A DNA stretch of 20,549 nucleotides from an uncultured Lachnospiraceae bacterium (GCA_902773195.1 CACYDL010000079.1:1-20549), one strand, 5' to 3'. Numbered from the stretch's first letter, positions 1 through 8,905 are shown. The notes: a model not told the origin generated them from the letters alone. A program made the numbers and translations.

Positions 1-13
1 TCAGCCGCCTCCG

Positions 14-54
14 CGGTCTCTGTCCGGCTTGCGCGGACAGAAACCGGCTTTTTT
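14..54 (+). terminator. Intrinsic terminator for a gene left of the window
   Basis: A CGGT/ACCG outer stem and an 8-bp inner stem (TCTGTCCG at 19-26, CGGACAGA at 34-41) enclose a 7-nt loop and are followed on the plus strand by GC and six T residues (49-54). On the minus strand no T-run follows the stem, so it does not terminate the minus-strand kinase gene that ends at 86. The simplest reading is a plus-strand gene ending just left of base 1. Confidence 0.7.
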
Positions 55-85
55 CTTTCTCAGGTTTCCCTGCTGCAAGCTCTCT

Positions 86-1867
86 CTATTGTCTCTTTGA
101 GATGCTTCTCACCGCGTAGATGGCCAGCGCCACGGAGAAGATCAGCCCGATCGCCGCCAGCACGGGAACGTTGCCCGGCGCCTTGGGGGTCATATCCGAG
201 AGGCACAGGACGCAGGAGCCGATAAACATCACGCAGGCAAAGAGCGCCAGAACGACGTTTTTGACCGTATCGCTGCCTTTCGTCAGCAGCTCTTCGTATC
301 CGGTCAGCTCCAGGTTCATCTTCATCCTGCCCCTGGCGGCGCTTTTCAGCAGGTCAGAGGTCAGCACCGGTATCCTGGCCGCTTTCTTCCCGATCTCCAG
401 CGCGTCCTTTCCCGTGCTGATGAGCTGCTGCTCCAGGTCGAAGTGATTCTTCGCCCGTTCCATCAGCTTATTGCTGAAAATCTCGAACAGGTTCAGGGAC
501 GGGCAGAGCTGCTCGATCACGCCTTCGATGGTCGCCAGCGAGCGGACCAGCATCGTGAACTTTCCGGGCATCTTGACGTGATGCTTCTCTGCCAGCGCGC
601 AGATCTCCTCGAACAGCACGGAGACGTCCAGATCGTTGAGGCTCGTGACCGATACGTATCGGTCCATGAACACGTCCAGATCCTCGATCAGCTTGTCGCG
701 GTTGGTTTTCGGAGAGGCCGCTCCCATCGACATGACCGAGTTGGCGATCGTCTCCACATCCCCTTCCAGGACGGCCAGCACCAGGGACTGGATGATATTC
801 ACATCCGCGTCCGTGATCCGTCCGATCATGCCGAAATCGATCCAGACCGGCGTCCCGTGCATGACCATGATGTTGCCCTGATGGGGATCCGCGTGGAACG
901 TGCCGACGTCCAGCACCTGGTGGAGGTAGTTGTCCACGATGCGGCGTCCGATGTCCTCCACGTCATAGCCTTCCTCGATCAGGCGCTCCCTCTTGGAGAT
1001 GGAATAGCCGTCCACAAAGGACATCGTGAAAATCCGTTCCGTCGTCAGCCCGTCGAAGACGTCCGGGCACGTCACTTTCGTCTCGTCCTCGATGCAGTGC
1101 TCCTTGAAGTATCTGGTGTTCTCCGCCTCCACGCGGCAGTCCAGCTCCTCCTCGGTCACCTTCTCGAATTCATCGATCACACTCAGGAAATCAAGCTGAT
1201 CCTCCGTGTTTTCGGCCCCTTCCGTCACGGCGTTGAATACGGAGGCCATTTTTTTCAGAAGAACGAAATCCTGACGCATCATGTCCGCGATCAGGGGACG
1301 CTGTACCTTCGTGACGACGGGGGTTCCGTCCTTGAGCACGGCGTAATGCGCCTGCCCGATCGACGCGGAGCCGAGAGGCTTGTCCCGGAATTCCGAGTAG
1401 ATCTCGTCGATCTTTTTCCCGGTCTCCTGCTCGATGACAGCCTTCGCCAGCGCCGGATCCAGCTCCTGCACGTTCTGGCGCAGCTTCTCAAGCTCCTTGC
1501 AGTAGCTCTCGGGAAGCAGATCCACACGGCTCGACATGATCTGGCCGATCTTCACAAAGGTGGGGCCCAGATCCTCCAGGGTAGACCGGAGTTCCTCCGG
1601 CGTCAGGCCGTTTACGTAGAAGTTGTGTTTCGCGAATACGCCCAGAATCTCCGTCGAGCGGCGTTTCTCACGCTTCTTTACCTCTTTCGTCTGCTCCGGC
1701 TTCTGCTGCTCCGGCTTCTGCTGCTCCGGCATCAGCTGCTTCACCTCGCCTCTCATTTCCTCCGCGGACTGCTTCAGTTCGTCCATCTTCTCATCCAGTT
1801 CCTTCAGTGCCTCCCTGCGCTCCTGAAGAGAGGACTCATTCTTCTTTTTTCCGTTTTTCTTCGACAT
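86..1867 (-). CDS. UbiB/AarF (ABC1/ADCK) family atypical protein kinase
   Basis: A 593-residue protein with the full UbiB-family motif set: VKIGQ at 105-109 (the family's KxGQ motif), an Ala/Gly nucleotide loop LGSASIGQ at 165-172, a conserved Lys in VTKVQRP (K187), the catalytic-loop-like HADPHQGN at 325-332 and DFG at 344-346. Two hydrophobic helices near 537-585 anchor the C-terminus in the membrane, as in other UbiB proteins. The first 70 residues are a charged, coiled-coil-like extension containing KPEQQ repeats. The family supports ubiquinone synthesis in proteobacteria and lipid or quinone homeostasis elsewhere; the substrate in Clostridia is not known, so I assign no specific role. 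The start ATG follows an AGAGGGGGGA ribosome site. The gene starts 15 nt after the DUF308 membrane gene and is very likely co-transcribed with it. Confidence 0.9.
   Translation of the reverse strand: MSKKNGKKKNESSLQERREALKELDEKMDELKQSAEEMRGEVKQLMPEQQKPEQQKPEQTKEVKKREKRRSTEILGVFAKHNFYVNGLTPEELRSTLEDLGPTFVKIGQIMSSRVDLLPESYCKELEKLRQNVQELDPALAKAVIEQETGKKIDEIYSEFRDKPLGSASIGQAHYAVLKDGTPVVTKVQRPLIADMMRQDFVLLKKMASVFNAVTEGAENTEDQLDFLSVIDEFEKVTEEELDCRVEAENTRYFKEHCIEDETKVTCPDVFDGLTTERIFTMSFVDGYSISKRERLIEEGYDVEDIGRRIVDNYLHQVLDVGTFHADPHQGNIMVMHGTPVWIDFGMIGRITDADVNIIQSLVLAVLEGDVETIANSVMSMGAASPKTNRDKLIEDLDVFMDRYVSVTSLNDLDVSVLFEEICALAEKHHVKMPGKFTMLVRSLATIEGVIEQLCPSLNLFEIFSNKLMERAKNHFDLEQQLISTGKDALEIGKKAARIPVLTSDLLKSAARGRMKMNLELTGYEELLTKGSDTVKNVVLALFACVMFIGSCVLCLSDMTPKAPGNVPVLAAIGLIFSVALAIYAVRSISKRQ
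1691..1730 (-). repeat. 15-bp tandem repeat coding KPEQQ
   Basis: The unit ctgctccggcttctg (plus strand) is present twice in full and once in part (1691-1705, 1706-1720, 1721-1730). It encodes PEQQKPEQQKPEQ in the linker between the coiled-coil-like N-terminus and the kinase domain of the UbiB-type protein. Because the unit is a multiple of 3 bases, copy-number changes would lengthen or shorten the linker without a frameshift. Confidence 0.9.
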
Positions 1868-1882
1868 GTTTGTCCCCCCCTC

Positions 1883-2431
1883 TTATATATTCCGGAACGG
1901 CCAGATCAGGATGACGTGCACGATTCCGACGGCGGAAGAAAACAGCATGGTTCCTCCGATCACCTTCATCAGCGAGCCCGGGGTATCCCACCACGGATTC
2001 GTGAGAATGACGATCCCCGCCGCGATCAGAAGCAGGGCCAGCAGTACGAGAATCCACCATCCGCGGTGATGGGCGCGGCGCGCGTACCGCCAGGTGTTAA
2101 ACAGCTCGTAGACGCCATCCAGCACCAGGAAGATGCCGAACAGCAGGCCCAGCACTCTCAGCACGTCGCTGCGGTAGAACAGAACGGCCGCGCCGATTAT
2201 GCCGATGAGCAGGGCGCCGGTCAGACAGACATAGTTGATCAGCACCTTTTTGCTGGAAAGGAATTCCAGCGCCAATACGGTGGCCAGAATCAGCAGTCCG
2301 TACCCGGCCGCCGCTACCAGCAGGCTGACATACCGCTCCGGGCAGATGAGCATGAGAATGCCGGCCGCGATCATAATGACGGACGTCATGATCATGCTTC
2401 GCTTCAGTTTTCCCAGTTCCTGAAAAAGCAT
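1883..2431 (-). CDS. DUF308 / HdeD-like six-helix membrane protein
   Basis: A 182-residue, very hydrophobic protein with six predicted membrane helices (about residues 12-29, 36-57, 65-85, 92-111, 124-143 and 155-177), in paired hairpins separated by short charged loops. This is the pattern and length of the DUF308/HdeD family. HdeD is linked to acid resistance in E. coli, but most Gram-positive members have no known function. The start ATG is preceded by GAGGAGG about 8 nt upstream. The gene is followed within 15 nt by the UbiB-type kinase, so the two probably form one transcript. It lies downstream of a terminator-like hairpin and an extended -10 promoter (2500-2604). I am confident of the family but not of the role. 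Confidence 0.85.
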   Translation of the reverse strand: MLFQELGKLKRSMIMTSVIMIAAGILMLICPERYVSLLVAAAGYGLLILATVLALEFLSSKKVLINYVCLTGALLIGIIGAAVLFYRSDVLRVLGLLFGIFLVLDGVYELFNTWRYARRAHHRGWWILVLLALLLIAAGIVILTNPWWDTPGSLMKVIGGTMLFSSAVGIVHVILIWPFRNI

Positions 2432-2470
2432 CGTTTGCGCCTCCTCTTTCTGTTTCCTGTACGTTTCATT

Positions 2471-2501
2471 TTATGAGCGGCCGTTTTCCGGCTTCTCATA
2501 A
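2471..2501. repeat. Inverted repeat in the DUF308 gene leader
   Basis: TTATGAG at 2471-2477 pairs with CTCATAA at 2495-2501, with an inner GCCG/CGGC stem. Its outer arm overlaps the T-run of the neighbouring hairpin at 2500-2555. If the leader is transcribed through, the two structures would be adjacent and partly competing. No T-run follows it on either strand, so it is not itself a terminator. Confidence 0.5.
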
Positions 2502-2555
2502 AAAGAGCCGTTCCCATAGCCTGCCATGTGTCACTCAAGCGCTGCGGGAACGGCT
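2500..2555 (-). terminator. Intrinsic terminator or attenuator hairpin
   Basis: A perfect 10-bp stem (AGCCGTTCCC at 2506-2515 against GGGAACGGCT at 2546-2555 on the plus strand) is extended inward by a G-U pair and an AGC/GCT pairing. On the minus strand it is followed by C and five T residues (complement of 2500-2504). It can end transcripts of the phosphatase gene (stop at 2717-2719). A promoter at 2575-2604 lies between that gene and this hairpin, so it may also act as an attenuator, or end a short RNA of about 70 nt. Confidence 0.75.
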
Positions 2556-2574
2556 GTCAAAAATTTCTCACTGC

Positions 2575-2604
2575 ATTATAACAGGCAGAGGCGCCATTAT
2601 ACAA
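2575..2604 (-). promoter_or_regulatory. Extended -10 promoter facing the DUF308-UbiB genes
   Basis: On the minus strand a perfect TATAAT (complement of 2575-2580) is preceded by TGT, giving an extended -10 element. TTGTAT (complement of 2599-2604), 18 bp upstream, is a weak -35. A second TATAAT sits at the complement of 2596-2601 without a good -35. The stretch is AT-rich against a GC-rich background. Transcription would start near 2568, only about 12 nt before the hairpin at 2500-2555. Confidence 0.6.
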
Positions 2605-2716
2605 GTTACACTTAATAATTACCGAAGGCAGTTATTCCGGTGCCGCTGCCAGTGCCGCGGCACAAAACCGCAGACGGCAGGTATCTGTGACCGCGGGCAG
2701 AACCATTCGGAATTCA

Positions 2717-4429
2717 TCATTTGTACTCCAGGCACAGCATCGTCAGGTCGTCGAACTGCTCCGCGTCCTTCACAAAGGCATTTACCTCGCGCTTCACCTG
2801 CTCCATGATCTCCCTCGGCTCCCCGTCCGGGTTCTCGTTGAGCGCCGCGATCATCCGCTCCGTGCCGAACATCTTCTCGGAGGCGTCCGTGGCCTCCGGG
2901 ACGCCGTCGGTGTAGAGAAACAGCTTGTCCCCGTGTTCCAGGGTAAAGTCATACTCCTTGTAGCGGATCCCGTCGACGCCGCCGATCACGAAACCGTGTT
3001 TGTCCCTGATCAGCTCGAAGCGGCCTCCGTTCCGGCAGATCACCGGATACTCATGCCCCGCGTTGGCCGCCGTCATCTTTCCGGTGGAGATCGTGAGGAT
3101 CCCGAGCCACACCGTGATAAACATCTCCTCCCGGTTGTTGGAGCAGATCGCCGCGTTCGTATCCTCCAGGATTCTGGCGGGAGATTTTCCGGCCATGGCG
3201 TTGTTTGCCAGAATAATCTTGGCGGCCATCATATACAGGGCGGCCGGCACGCCCTTGCCGGAGACGTCCGCGATGACCAGGCACAGGTGATCGTCGTCCA
3301 CCAGATAATAGTCGTAAAAATCTCCTCCCACCTCCCGGGCGGGATTCATGGCGGCGTAGAGATCAAACTCGGGCCGGTCCGGGAACGCCGGGAAAATGCT
3401 CGGGAGCATGTCCGCCTGAATCCGCGTCGCCAGCGCCAGCTCCGTGGAGACCCTCTCCTTCTCGGCCGTGATCCGCGTCAGATGATCCTCGTACTCGGAG
3501 ATGTCGTGCTCCATATCCGCCATGACCAGGCTCAGGTTCTCCACCTCGTCCCCGGTGCGGATATTGAGAATGGCGAAGTGATCGGATTCCGTCCGCCCCT
3601 CTCTCTTGTCCCTCATATAGTCCTCCGCGGCGGCGGCGATATCATTGATCGGCTTCACCAGGGTCTTCTTCATATGGCGGGTCATAAAATACCCCAGAAG
3701 AAAGGTGGCGGCGGCCATCGCGATCAGGTACTGCAGAAGAAAGCGTTTCATCCCTCCCGCGACCTCCGACAGAGAGATATCCGCCAGAATGAAGCCCGCG
3801 GTCTCTCCCCGGTCTCCCAGCGGCACACCCGCGGTGCAGAGCCACAGGTAGTTGTCCCGCTTCGAGATATAGGAGAGCTTTCCCCTGCCGTCCCAGTCCA
3901 GGAAGACGGACGCCTCCTTCTCCCCGACGGAATCCCAGTCTCCGGGCATGCAGATATGCCCCTCCCGCTCATCCGGATCCGCGATATAGATGACGGCCGG
4001 CGTCTCTCTGTCATAGACGGCGAAAAAGACGTCGTTGACGTCGCTGGTTTTCAGAAACTCCTTCAGGATGGCGTTGATCCTCTGCCAGCTCTCTCTTTCC
4101 TTGATTTCAGAGAAAAGCGCGCGGTATGCCTCTGTTCTGGATCCGGCGCGCTCCTCCGGCGTCAGGCCGCGCCAGATCTCCATGACGTCGGCGGCGAGCT
4201 CCTCCGCTCCTCCCGCCTGCTGCACGATGCCGGCCGCGGACCGGGCAAGCCCCCAGGCTTCGCCGACGTACTGCCCCGTCAGGGCGTAGGCGTAGAGCCC
4301 CAGCCCGATCAGCAGCGCGACGAGTCCCAGCAGAAGGGATCCCATCACGGTGGAATGAAAGGTTCTCGCCTCAAGGGAGTAATGTTTTCTCTCCAGTTCC
4401 GTCATTTCCCGAACAGACTTTTCCGGCAT
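2717..4429 (-). CDS. Membrane-bound SpoIIE-family (RsbU-like) PP2C phosphatase
   Basis: A 570-residue sensor phosphatase. One membrane helix at about 31-51 and a second at about 231-250 flank an extracytoplasmic domain of roughly 180 residues (Cache-like by position only; I could not confirm the fold). A HAMP-like linker and a helical segment (about 251-335) lead into a C-terminal SpoIIE/PP2C domain (about 336-570). The metal-binding aspartates are present: GGDFYD (D370, D373), IADVSGKG (D388), YTDGVPEA (D508) and DDLTM (D560/D561). Family members dephosphorylate STAS anti-sigma antagonists such as RsbV or SpoIIAA. The likely substrate here is the STAS protein encoded at 12405-12704. The gene lies 51 nt downstream of the second exporter ABC gene and is the last of that gene run. 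AAAGGAG and GGAGAGGG stand before the ATG. Confidence 0.9.
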   Translation of the reverse strand: MPEKSVREMTELERKHYSLEARTFHSTVMGSLLLGLVALLIGLGLYAYALTGQYVGEAWGLARSAAGIVQQAGGAEELAADVMEIWRGLTPEERAGSRTEAYRALFSEIKERESWQRINAILKEFLKTSDVNDVFFAVYDRETPAVIYIADPDEREGHICMPGDWDSVGEKEASVFLDWDGRGKLSYISKRDNYLWLCTAGVPLGDRGETAGFILADISLSEVAGGMKRFLLQYLIAMAAATFLLGYFMTRHMKKTLVKPINDIAAAAEDYMRDKREGRTESDHFAILNIRTGDEVENLSLVMADMEHDISEYEDHLTRITAEKERVSTELALATRIQADMLPSIFPAFPDRPEFDLYAAMNPAREVGGDFYDYYLVDDDHLCLVIADVSGKGVPAALYMMAAKIILANNAMAGKSPARILEDTNAAICSNNREEMFITVWLGILTISTGKMTAANAGHEYPVICRNGGRFELIRDKHGFVIGGVDGIRYKEYDFTLEHGDKLFLYTDGVPEATDASEKMFGTERMIAALNENPDGEPREIMEQVKREVNAFVKDAEQFDDLTMLCLEYK

Positions 4430-4480
4430 ACCCTCTCCGCATCTCCTTTGGATTTCTCCGGCCTTACGCCTCTTTGGCGG

Positions 4481-6670
4481 TTACTGCTCCGTGTCAAGCC
4501 GCTGCCTCGCGACGAGCTCGGCAAAGGCTCCGTTTTCTTTGATCAGCTCCTCGTAGGTTCCTTCTTCGATGATGCCGCCCTTGTCCAGCACCAGAATGCG
4601 GTCGCAGTTCCGGATGGTGGAGAGACGGTGCGCGATCACGATCCTGGTGCTCTTCAGCCCGTCCAGGGCCTCCGAGACCTGCTTCTGCGTCTTGTTGTCA
4701 AGAGCGCTGGTGGCCTCGTCGAAGATCAGGATCCGAGGCTTCGGCGCGATGGCCCTGGCGATCATCAGGCGCTGCTTCTGGCCGCCGGAGATGCCGCCCT
4801 GGCCCTCCGAAATGACGGTCTGCATGCCCATGGGCATTTCCCGGATATCGTCCGCGATACCCGCCATCTCGGCCGCCTCCCAGGCCTCATCCATGGTCAG
4901 CGTGGGCGCGGAGATGGCGATATTGGAGAAAATATCCCCCTGGAACAGCTCGCCGTTCTGAATCACCACGCCGATGTTCTTTCTCAGGGAACGGGGATCC
5001 AGTTTGCTCAGATCCCGGCGGTCGAAGTAGATCGCGCCCTTCTCCGGCTTCTCAAAGCCGAGCAGCAGCCGGATCAGCGTGGATTTACCGCATCCCGTGC
5101 GGCCGACGATCGCCACATATTCCCCTGCCCTGATGCTGAGCGACAGGTCGTTCAGGACGTAGGGCATGTTTTCATGATACCGGAAGGAGATGTGGCTCAT
5201 CTCGATGCTTCCGCTCAGTCTGGTGACCTGCTCCTTGTCCTCCGCCACCTCCGGTTCGGTCTTCAGAATCGGCTCGGCCATCTCCAGGACCGGGGGAATC
5301 GAGGCGATGGAAATCGCGATTCCCGCCAGAGAGGAAAAGGCGCCCATCACGCGTCCGTAGGCAGCCGTGAAGCCGATATACATCTCGGGCTTAATGCCGG
5401 TGGACACCGCGATGTAGTAGAGCAGGACGTTTCCGGCCAGGGAAATGGCCGTGACCAGCACGCCGTTCAGCTTCAGGAAGAGGGGCGGATTGTACTGCAG
5501 CCGCGCGCTCTCCGAGTACAGCCTCGCCCAGCGGGCAAACATTCTCTTCTCGGAACCGGAAAGCCTGATTTTCTGGATCCCGCCGAGCATGGCAAAGGAC
5601 ATGCCCGTCTGCTTCGCCTGGAGCTCCATCGACTTCCTCGAGATGCCGATCTGGATCAGCGACGCGGCGACGCTCAGAATCACCGTGGAGAGAATGATCG
5701 CGATCGAAGGCCAGGCCAGAGACGGCGCGAACTCGGCGATCTGCGTGATGTACAGAAGGGACATCACGCTTCCCAGACCCACGGACAGAATATTGTTCAC
5801 AAGAATCGAGCAGAGCGAATTGACGCTCCCCGCGCGGCTGGACAGCTCGCCCGAGGAATACTGCCTGAAAAAATTGACGGGAAGCGACAGAATCCGCATC
5901 ATCACCGAGGCTTCCACCGCCTGCGACGTCTTGGTATTGATCCTGTCCATCAGCAGGGAGCGGACCACCCCGAACATCTGCGCCGAAAAAGCGGACGTCA
6001 GAAGGAAAACTCCCGCTCCGATCAGGGCCGTCTGTCTCCTGCTGTTCAGGACTCTGCCCGTCATCTGCACATAGAGCATCGGTTCGATCCTGCCCACCAG
6101 GGTCACCACGAGGGTCGCCAGGATGATCAGGACCAGGTCGCTGCGCGAGATGCTGTTCTTCATGTAGATGATGAGATCGGGGATCCCCAGCTTCTTCATC
6201 GGGAGCGGCCGGTAGAAGCACATGGCCTCCCGCGCAAAGATGCCCGCATTTTTCCGGGTTATCCGCGTCTTCTTTCCGGTGGAAGGATCCTGGTACCAGT
6301 ACCCGGCGAGCGCATCGGGAATCAGCGCCACCGCCGTGCCGCTCTCCCGGATATAGCCCAGCATGGGACCGTAGGCGTCCCCCTGCCAGCCTTCCGTCAG
6401 CTCCACCTCGCGGACCATCAGTCCCGTCGGGCGGATCGCGTATTCAAGCACTTCGTCCGCCCCCGTGACCTCCGGCGGGATATCCGCGGGCTTCATCCGG
6501 AAGTATTTTAAAATCATATCAAGCGCCATCTTGGAGATCAGGCGGTCGTCCCGGAGCCGGTCCGCATCCCACCGGTTCAGCACGGAGCTGGCCATGAGAA
6601 TAAAGGAATCCTCCAGCGTCTCCTGATCGCTCTGCATGCGCTGTTTGATCTGCTCGTCAAACCAACCCAT
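4481..6670 (-). CDS. NHLM-type peptide export ABC transporter without peptidase domain (ABC2-like)
   Basis: A 729-residue fused permease-ATPase of the exporter class. The first ~165 residues are soluble and do not resemble a C39 peptidase. A six-helix permease follows (about 175-460). The ATPase domain has Walker A GRTGCGKST (523-531), signature ISGGQKQR (627-634), Walker B ILIFDEA (647-653) and switch His681. This architecture, paired with a C39-bearing partner and a short HlyD-like adaptor, matches the second ABC subunit (NHLM_micro_ABC2) of NHLP/Nif11 leader-peptide export systems. I chose the ATG at 6670 because AAGGAGG lies 10 nt before it; the TTG at 6679 is only 1-2 nt from that site. 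The ribosome site overlaps the TAA of the preceding exporter gene, which suggests translational coupling. Confidence 0.87.
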   Translation of the reverse strand: MGWFDEQIKQRMQSDQETLEDSFILMASSVLNRWDADRLRDDRLISKMALDMILKYFRMKPADIPPEVTGADEVLEYAIRPTGLMVREVELTEGWQGDAYGPMLGYIRESGTAVALIPDALAGYWYQDPSTGKKTRITRKNAGIFAREAMCFYRPLPMKKLGIPDLIIYMKNSISRSDLVLIILATLVVTLVGRIEPMLYVQMTGRVLNSRRQTALIGAGVFLLTSAFSAQMFGVVRSLLMDRINTKTSQAVEASVMMRILSLPVNFFRQYSSGELSSRAGSVNSLCSILVNNILSVGLGSVMSLLYITQIAEFAPSLAWPSIAIILSTVILSVAASLIQIGISRKSMELQAKQTGMSFAMLGGIQKIRLSGSEKRMFARWARLYSESARLQYNPPLFLKLNGVLVTAISLAGNVLLYYIAVSTGIKPEMYIGFTAAYGRVMGAFSSLAGIAISIASIPPVLEMAEPILKTEPEVAEDKEQVTRLSGSIEMSHISFRYHENMPYVLNDLSLSIRAGEYVAIVGRTGCGKSTLIRLLLGFEKPEKGAIYFDRRDLSKLDPRSLRKNIGVVIQNGELFQGDIFSNIAISAPTLTMDEAWEAAEMAGIADDIREMPMGMQTVISEGQGGISGGQKQRLMIARAIAPKPRILIFDEATSALDNKTQKQVSEALDGLKSTRIVIAHRLSTIRNCDRILVLDKGGIIEEGTYEELIKENGAFAELVARQRLDTEQ

Positions 6671-6685
6671 ACGCGCCAATCCTCC

Positions 6686-8884
6686 TTATTCTGATGTGAC
6701 CAGCTCGGTGTAGGCTCCCCCTCTGGCGTACAGCTCCTCGTGGGTGCCGCGCTCGACCACCCGGCCCTTGTCAAGCACGATGATCTCGTCGCAGTCCCTG
6801 ATGGTGGAGAGCCGGTGGGCGATCACGATGCAGGAAATGCCCCTGTCCCTGACAGCCTTCACCAGCTCATACTCGGTCTTTGCGTCAAGGGCGCTGGTCG
6901 CCTCGTCGAGAATGATCACGGAAGGATCCTGGGCGAGCACGCGGGCTATCTCAAGCCGCTGCCGCTGCCCTCCGGACAGATCCCGGCCGTTTTCCACCAG
7001 TTTCCCCTGATATCCTCCCGGTCTCTGGAGAATGTCGTCGTGGATCTGCGCGTCCCGCGCGGCGAGAATCACCTCGAAATCGGCGATGGAATTGTCCCAC
7101 ATGCGGATATTGTTGGCGATGGTGTCCTCAAAGAGAACGATATCCTGGTCCACCATGGCCACGGATCCGGTCAGCACGGCCCTGGGAATCTCGCGGATCG
7201 GCTTGCCGTCGTAGAGGATCTCTCCTTCCCACGGCTGGTAGAGACCCGTGATCAGCTTGCTGACGGTGGATTTGCCGCTTCCGCTTCCGCCCACGATCGC
7301 CACGCGGCTGCCCGGCTTCATGTGCATGGAAAAATCCTCAATGGTGGGCTTTCCCAGGGGGGAATAGCCAAAGGTGAGATTTCTGACCTCCACCTCGCCG
7401 CTGAGCTTCGCATAATTGCCGTCCCCGGGATCGTCGTCCGGGCTGAGCATCGGATCGTCGGGGTATTCCATGACGTCCTCGATCCGTTCCATCTGGGTGC
7501 GCATCTCCTGAATCGTCTGTCCCGCCGAGACCAGACTGGACGCCGGCCCCATGAAGGAGGAGAGCAGTCCCTGGAAGGTCGAGATCATACCGATGGTGAA
7601 ATTGCCCTGCATCGCCATCCAGACCCCGAAGAAGAGAACCGCGTAATTGGACGCCGTGGTGATCAGCTGGGGAAGCAGCCCCAGCTTCGCGTTCAGGGTG
7701 ATATACCTGACGTTCTGCGCGTTGACGGAGGCCTGATAGCCGGACCATCTCCGGAAGTACCCCGCCTCGGCGCCGGAGGCCTTGATGGTCTCCGTCATAC
7801 TGATGCCCGCCATCGTGGCCGATACCAGTTTCCCCTCGTCCCGCATCAGGGTCCGCGTCACATTGATCCGTTTTTCGGACATATACCGGGCGATCAGGAG
7901 GTTGCAGAACAGGGAAAACAGGCTGATCCCCGTCAGAAGCGGGCTGTAGCGGACCATCACCACCAGATAGAACACCATCATGACCACGTTCAGGGCAAGG
8001 GGCGCCACCGTCTCCACCAGCGTCCGGGCGATCATCGCGTTGGAGCCCTGTCTCTGAACGATATCTCCGGTCATTCTCTGGGTGAAGAACTCGATGGGAA
8101 GCCGGAGGACCTTCCAGAGATAGGAGGCGTTGCCCTCCACCGCCATCTTCCCGTTGATCCTGAGGGAATAGATCGCCCGCGCGCCTTCCACGATGATCTG
8201 AAAGACGCACAGCAGCGACATCACCAGAATAAAAGGCCTGAACCAGTCCGGGGCCAGCCCCGTGAGCAGCCGGTCATAGAAAATCCGGGACATCACCGGA
8301 TTGATAATGCCCAGGAGACAGACGATGACGGATGTGAGGATGATGAACGCCACAGCCGCCCCCGCGCCCTTGAGGCGCTTCCGGGCGAATTCAAGAGTGC
8401 TCTTTCTCTTTCCGGAGGGTTCAAAGTTTTCCCCGGGCTCGAAGGTCATGCACACGCCGGTAAAAGACTGGTCAAATTCCTCCATGGAGACCGAGACATT
8501 GCCCCGGGCGGGATCGTTCAGAACCGCCTTGTTGTTCCGGAAACCGTCCAGCACGACAAAATGATTGAAGTTCCAGTGAATGATGCAGGGAAACGTCGCG
8601 TCTTTACGGACCGAGTCCACGTCCATCCGGTAGCCCTGGGCCTCCAGCCCGTAATGCTGCGCGGCGTAATAGACGTTCTTCAGATTCGATCCGTCTCTGG
8701 AAACGCCGCAGTCCAGCCGGATCTGCTCGAGCGGAATCCATTTGCGGTAGTAGGCCAGTATCATGGCGAGGCTGGCGGCGCCGCATTCCAGCGCCTCCAT
8801 CTGCATCACCACGGGAACCTTCGCCACCCCCTTTTTCAGGGGTTGACGGTCGTTTTTTCTGTGATTGTCTTTCTTTTCAGCCAT
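6686..8884 (-). CDS. NHLM-type peptide exporter: C39 peptidase + permease + ATPase (ABC1-like)
   Basis: A 732-residue peptidase-containing ABC exporter (PCAT). The N-terminal C39 domain (about 24-150) has an intact catalytic set: Cys34 in LECGAASLAM, His108 in NHFVVL and Asp124 in LNDPA. A permease domain with six helices spans about 172-460. The ATPase has Walker A GGSGSGKST (532-540), signature LSGGQRQR (636-643), Walker B VIILDEA (656-662) and switch His690. Known C39 exporters cut a leader after a double glycine and export the remaining peptide; the same chemistry is expected here. The gene sits 21 nt after the HlyD-like adaptor gene and 15 nt before the second ABC gene. No residue needed for activity appears lost. 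The weak point is that no certain substrate gene is present nearby. Confidence 0.92.
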   Translation of the reverse strand: MAEKKDNHRKNDRQPLKKGVAKVPVVMQMEALECGAASLAMILAYYRKWIPLEQIRLDCGVSRDGSNLKNVYYAAQHYGLEAQGYRMDVDSVRKDATFPCIIHWNFNHFVVLDGFRNNKAVLNDPARGNVSVSMEEFDQSFTGVCMTFEPGENFEPSGKRKSTLEFARKRLKGAGAAVAFIILTSVIVCLLGIINPVMSRIFYDRLLTGLAPDWFRPFILVMSLLCVFQIIVEGARAIYSLRINGKMAVEGNASYLWKVLRLPIEFFTQRMTGDIVQRQGSNAMIARTLVETVAPLALNVVMMVFYLVVMVRYSPLLTGISLFSLFCNLLIARYMSEKRINVTRTLMRDEGKLVSATMAGISMTETIKASGAEAGYFRRWSGYQASVNAQNVRYITLNAKLGLLPQLITTASNYAVLFFGVWMAMQGNFTIGMISTFQGLLSSFMGPASSLVSAGQTIQEMRTQMERIEDVMEYPDDPMLSPDDDPGDGNYAKLSGEVEVRNLTFGYSPLGKPTIEDFSMHMKPGSRVAIVGGSGSGKSTVSKLITGLYQPWEGEILYDGKPIREIPRAVLTGSVAMVDQDIVLFEDTIANNIRMWDNSIADFEVILAARDAQIHDDILQRPGGYQGKLVENGRDLSGGQRQRLEIARVLAQDPSVIILDEATSALDAKTEYELVKAVRDRGISCIVIAHRLSTIRDCDEIIVLDKGRVVERGTHEELYARGGAYTELVTSE

Positions 8885-8905
8885 CAGTGCCGTCCTCTTT
8901 CCCGG

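Noticed and set aside
443..2476. Plus-strand open frame of 677 codons
   Set aside because: Antisense to the UbiB-type kinase and DUF308 genes; its translation has no recognisable domain.
2640..2663. GTGCCGC/GCGGCAC hairpin after the phosphatase gene
   Set aside because: A 7-bp stem with no T-run on either strand; could be chance in a GC-rich gap and is not called as a terminator.
2687..6511. Plus-strand open frame of 1274 codons
   Set aside because: It runs opposite to the phosphatase and exporter genes, which have clear motifs and ribosome sites. Its translation is rich in Arg, His, Gly and Asp with no domain, as expected for the antisense of GC-rich codons.
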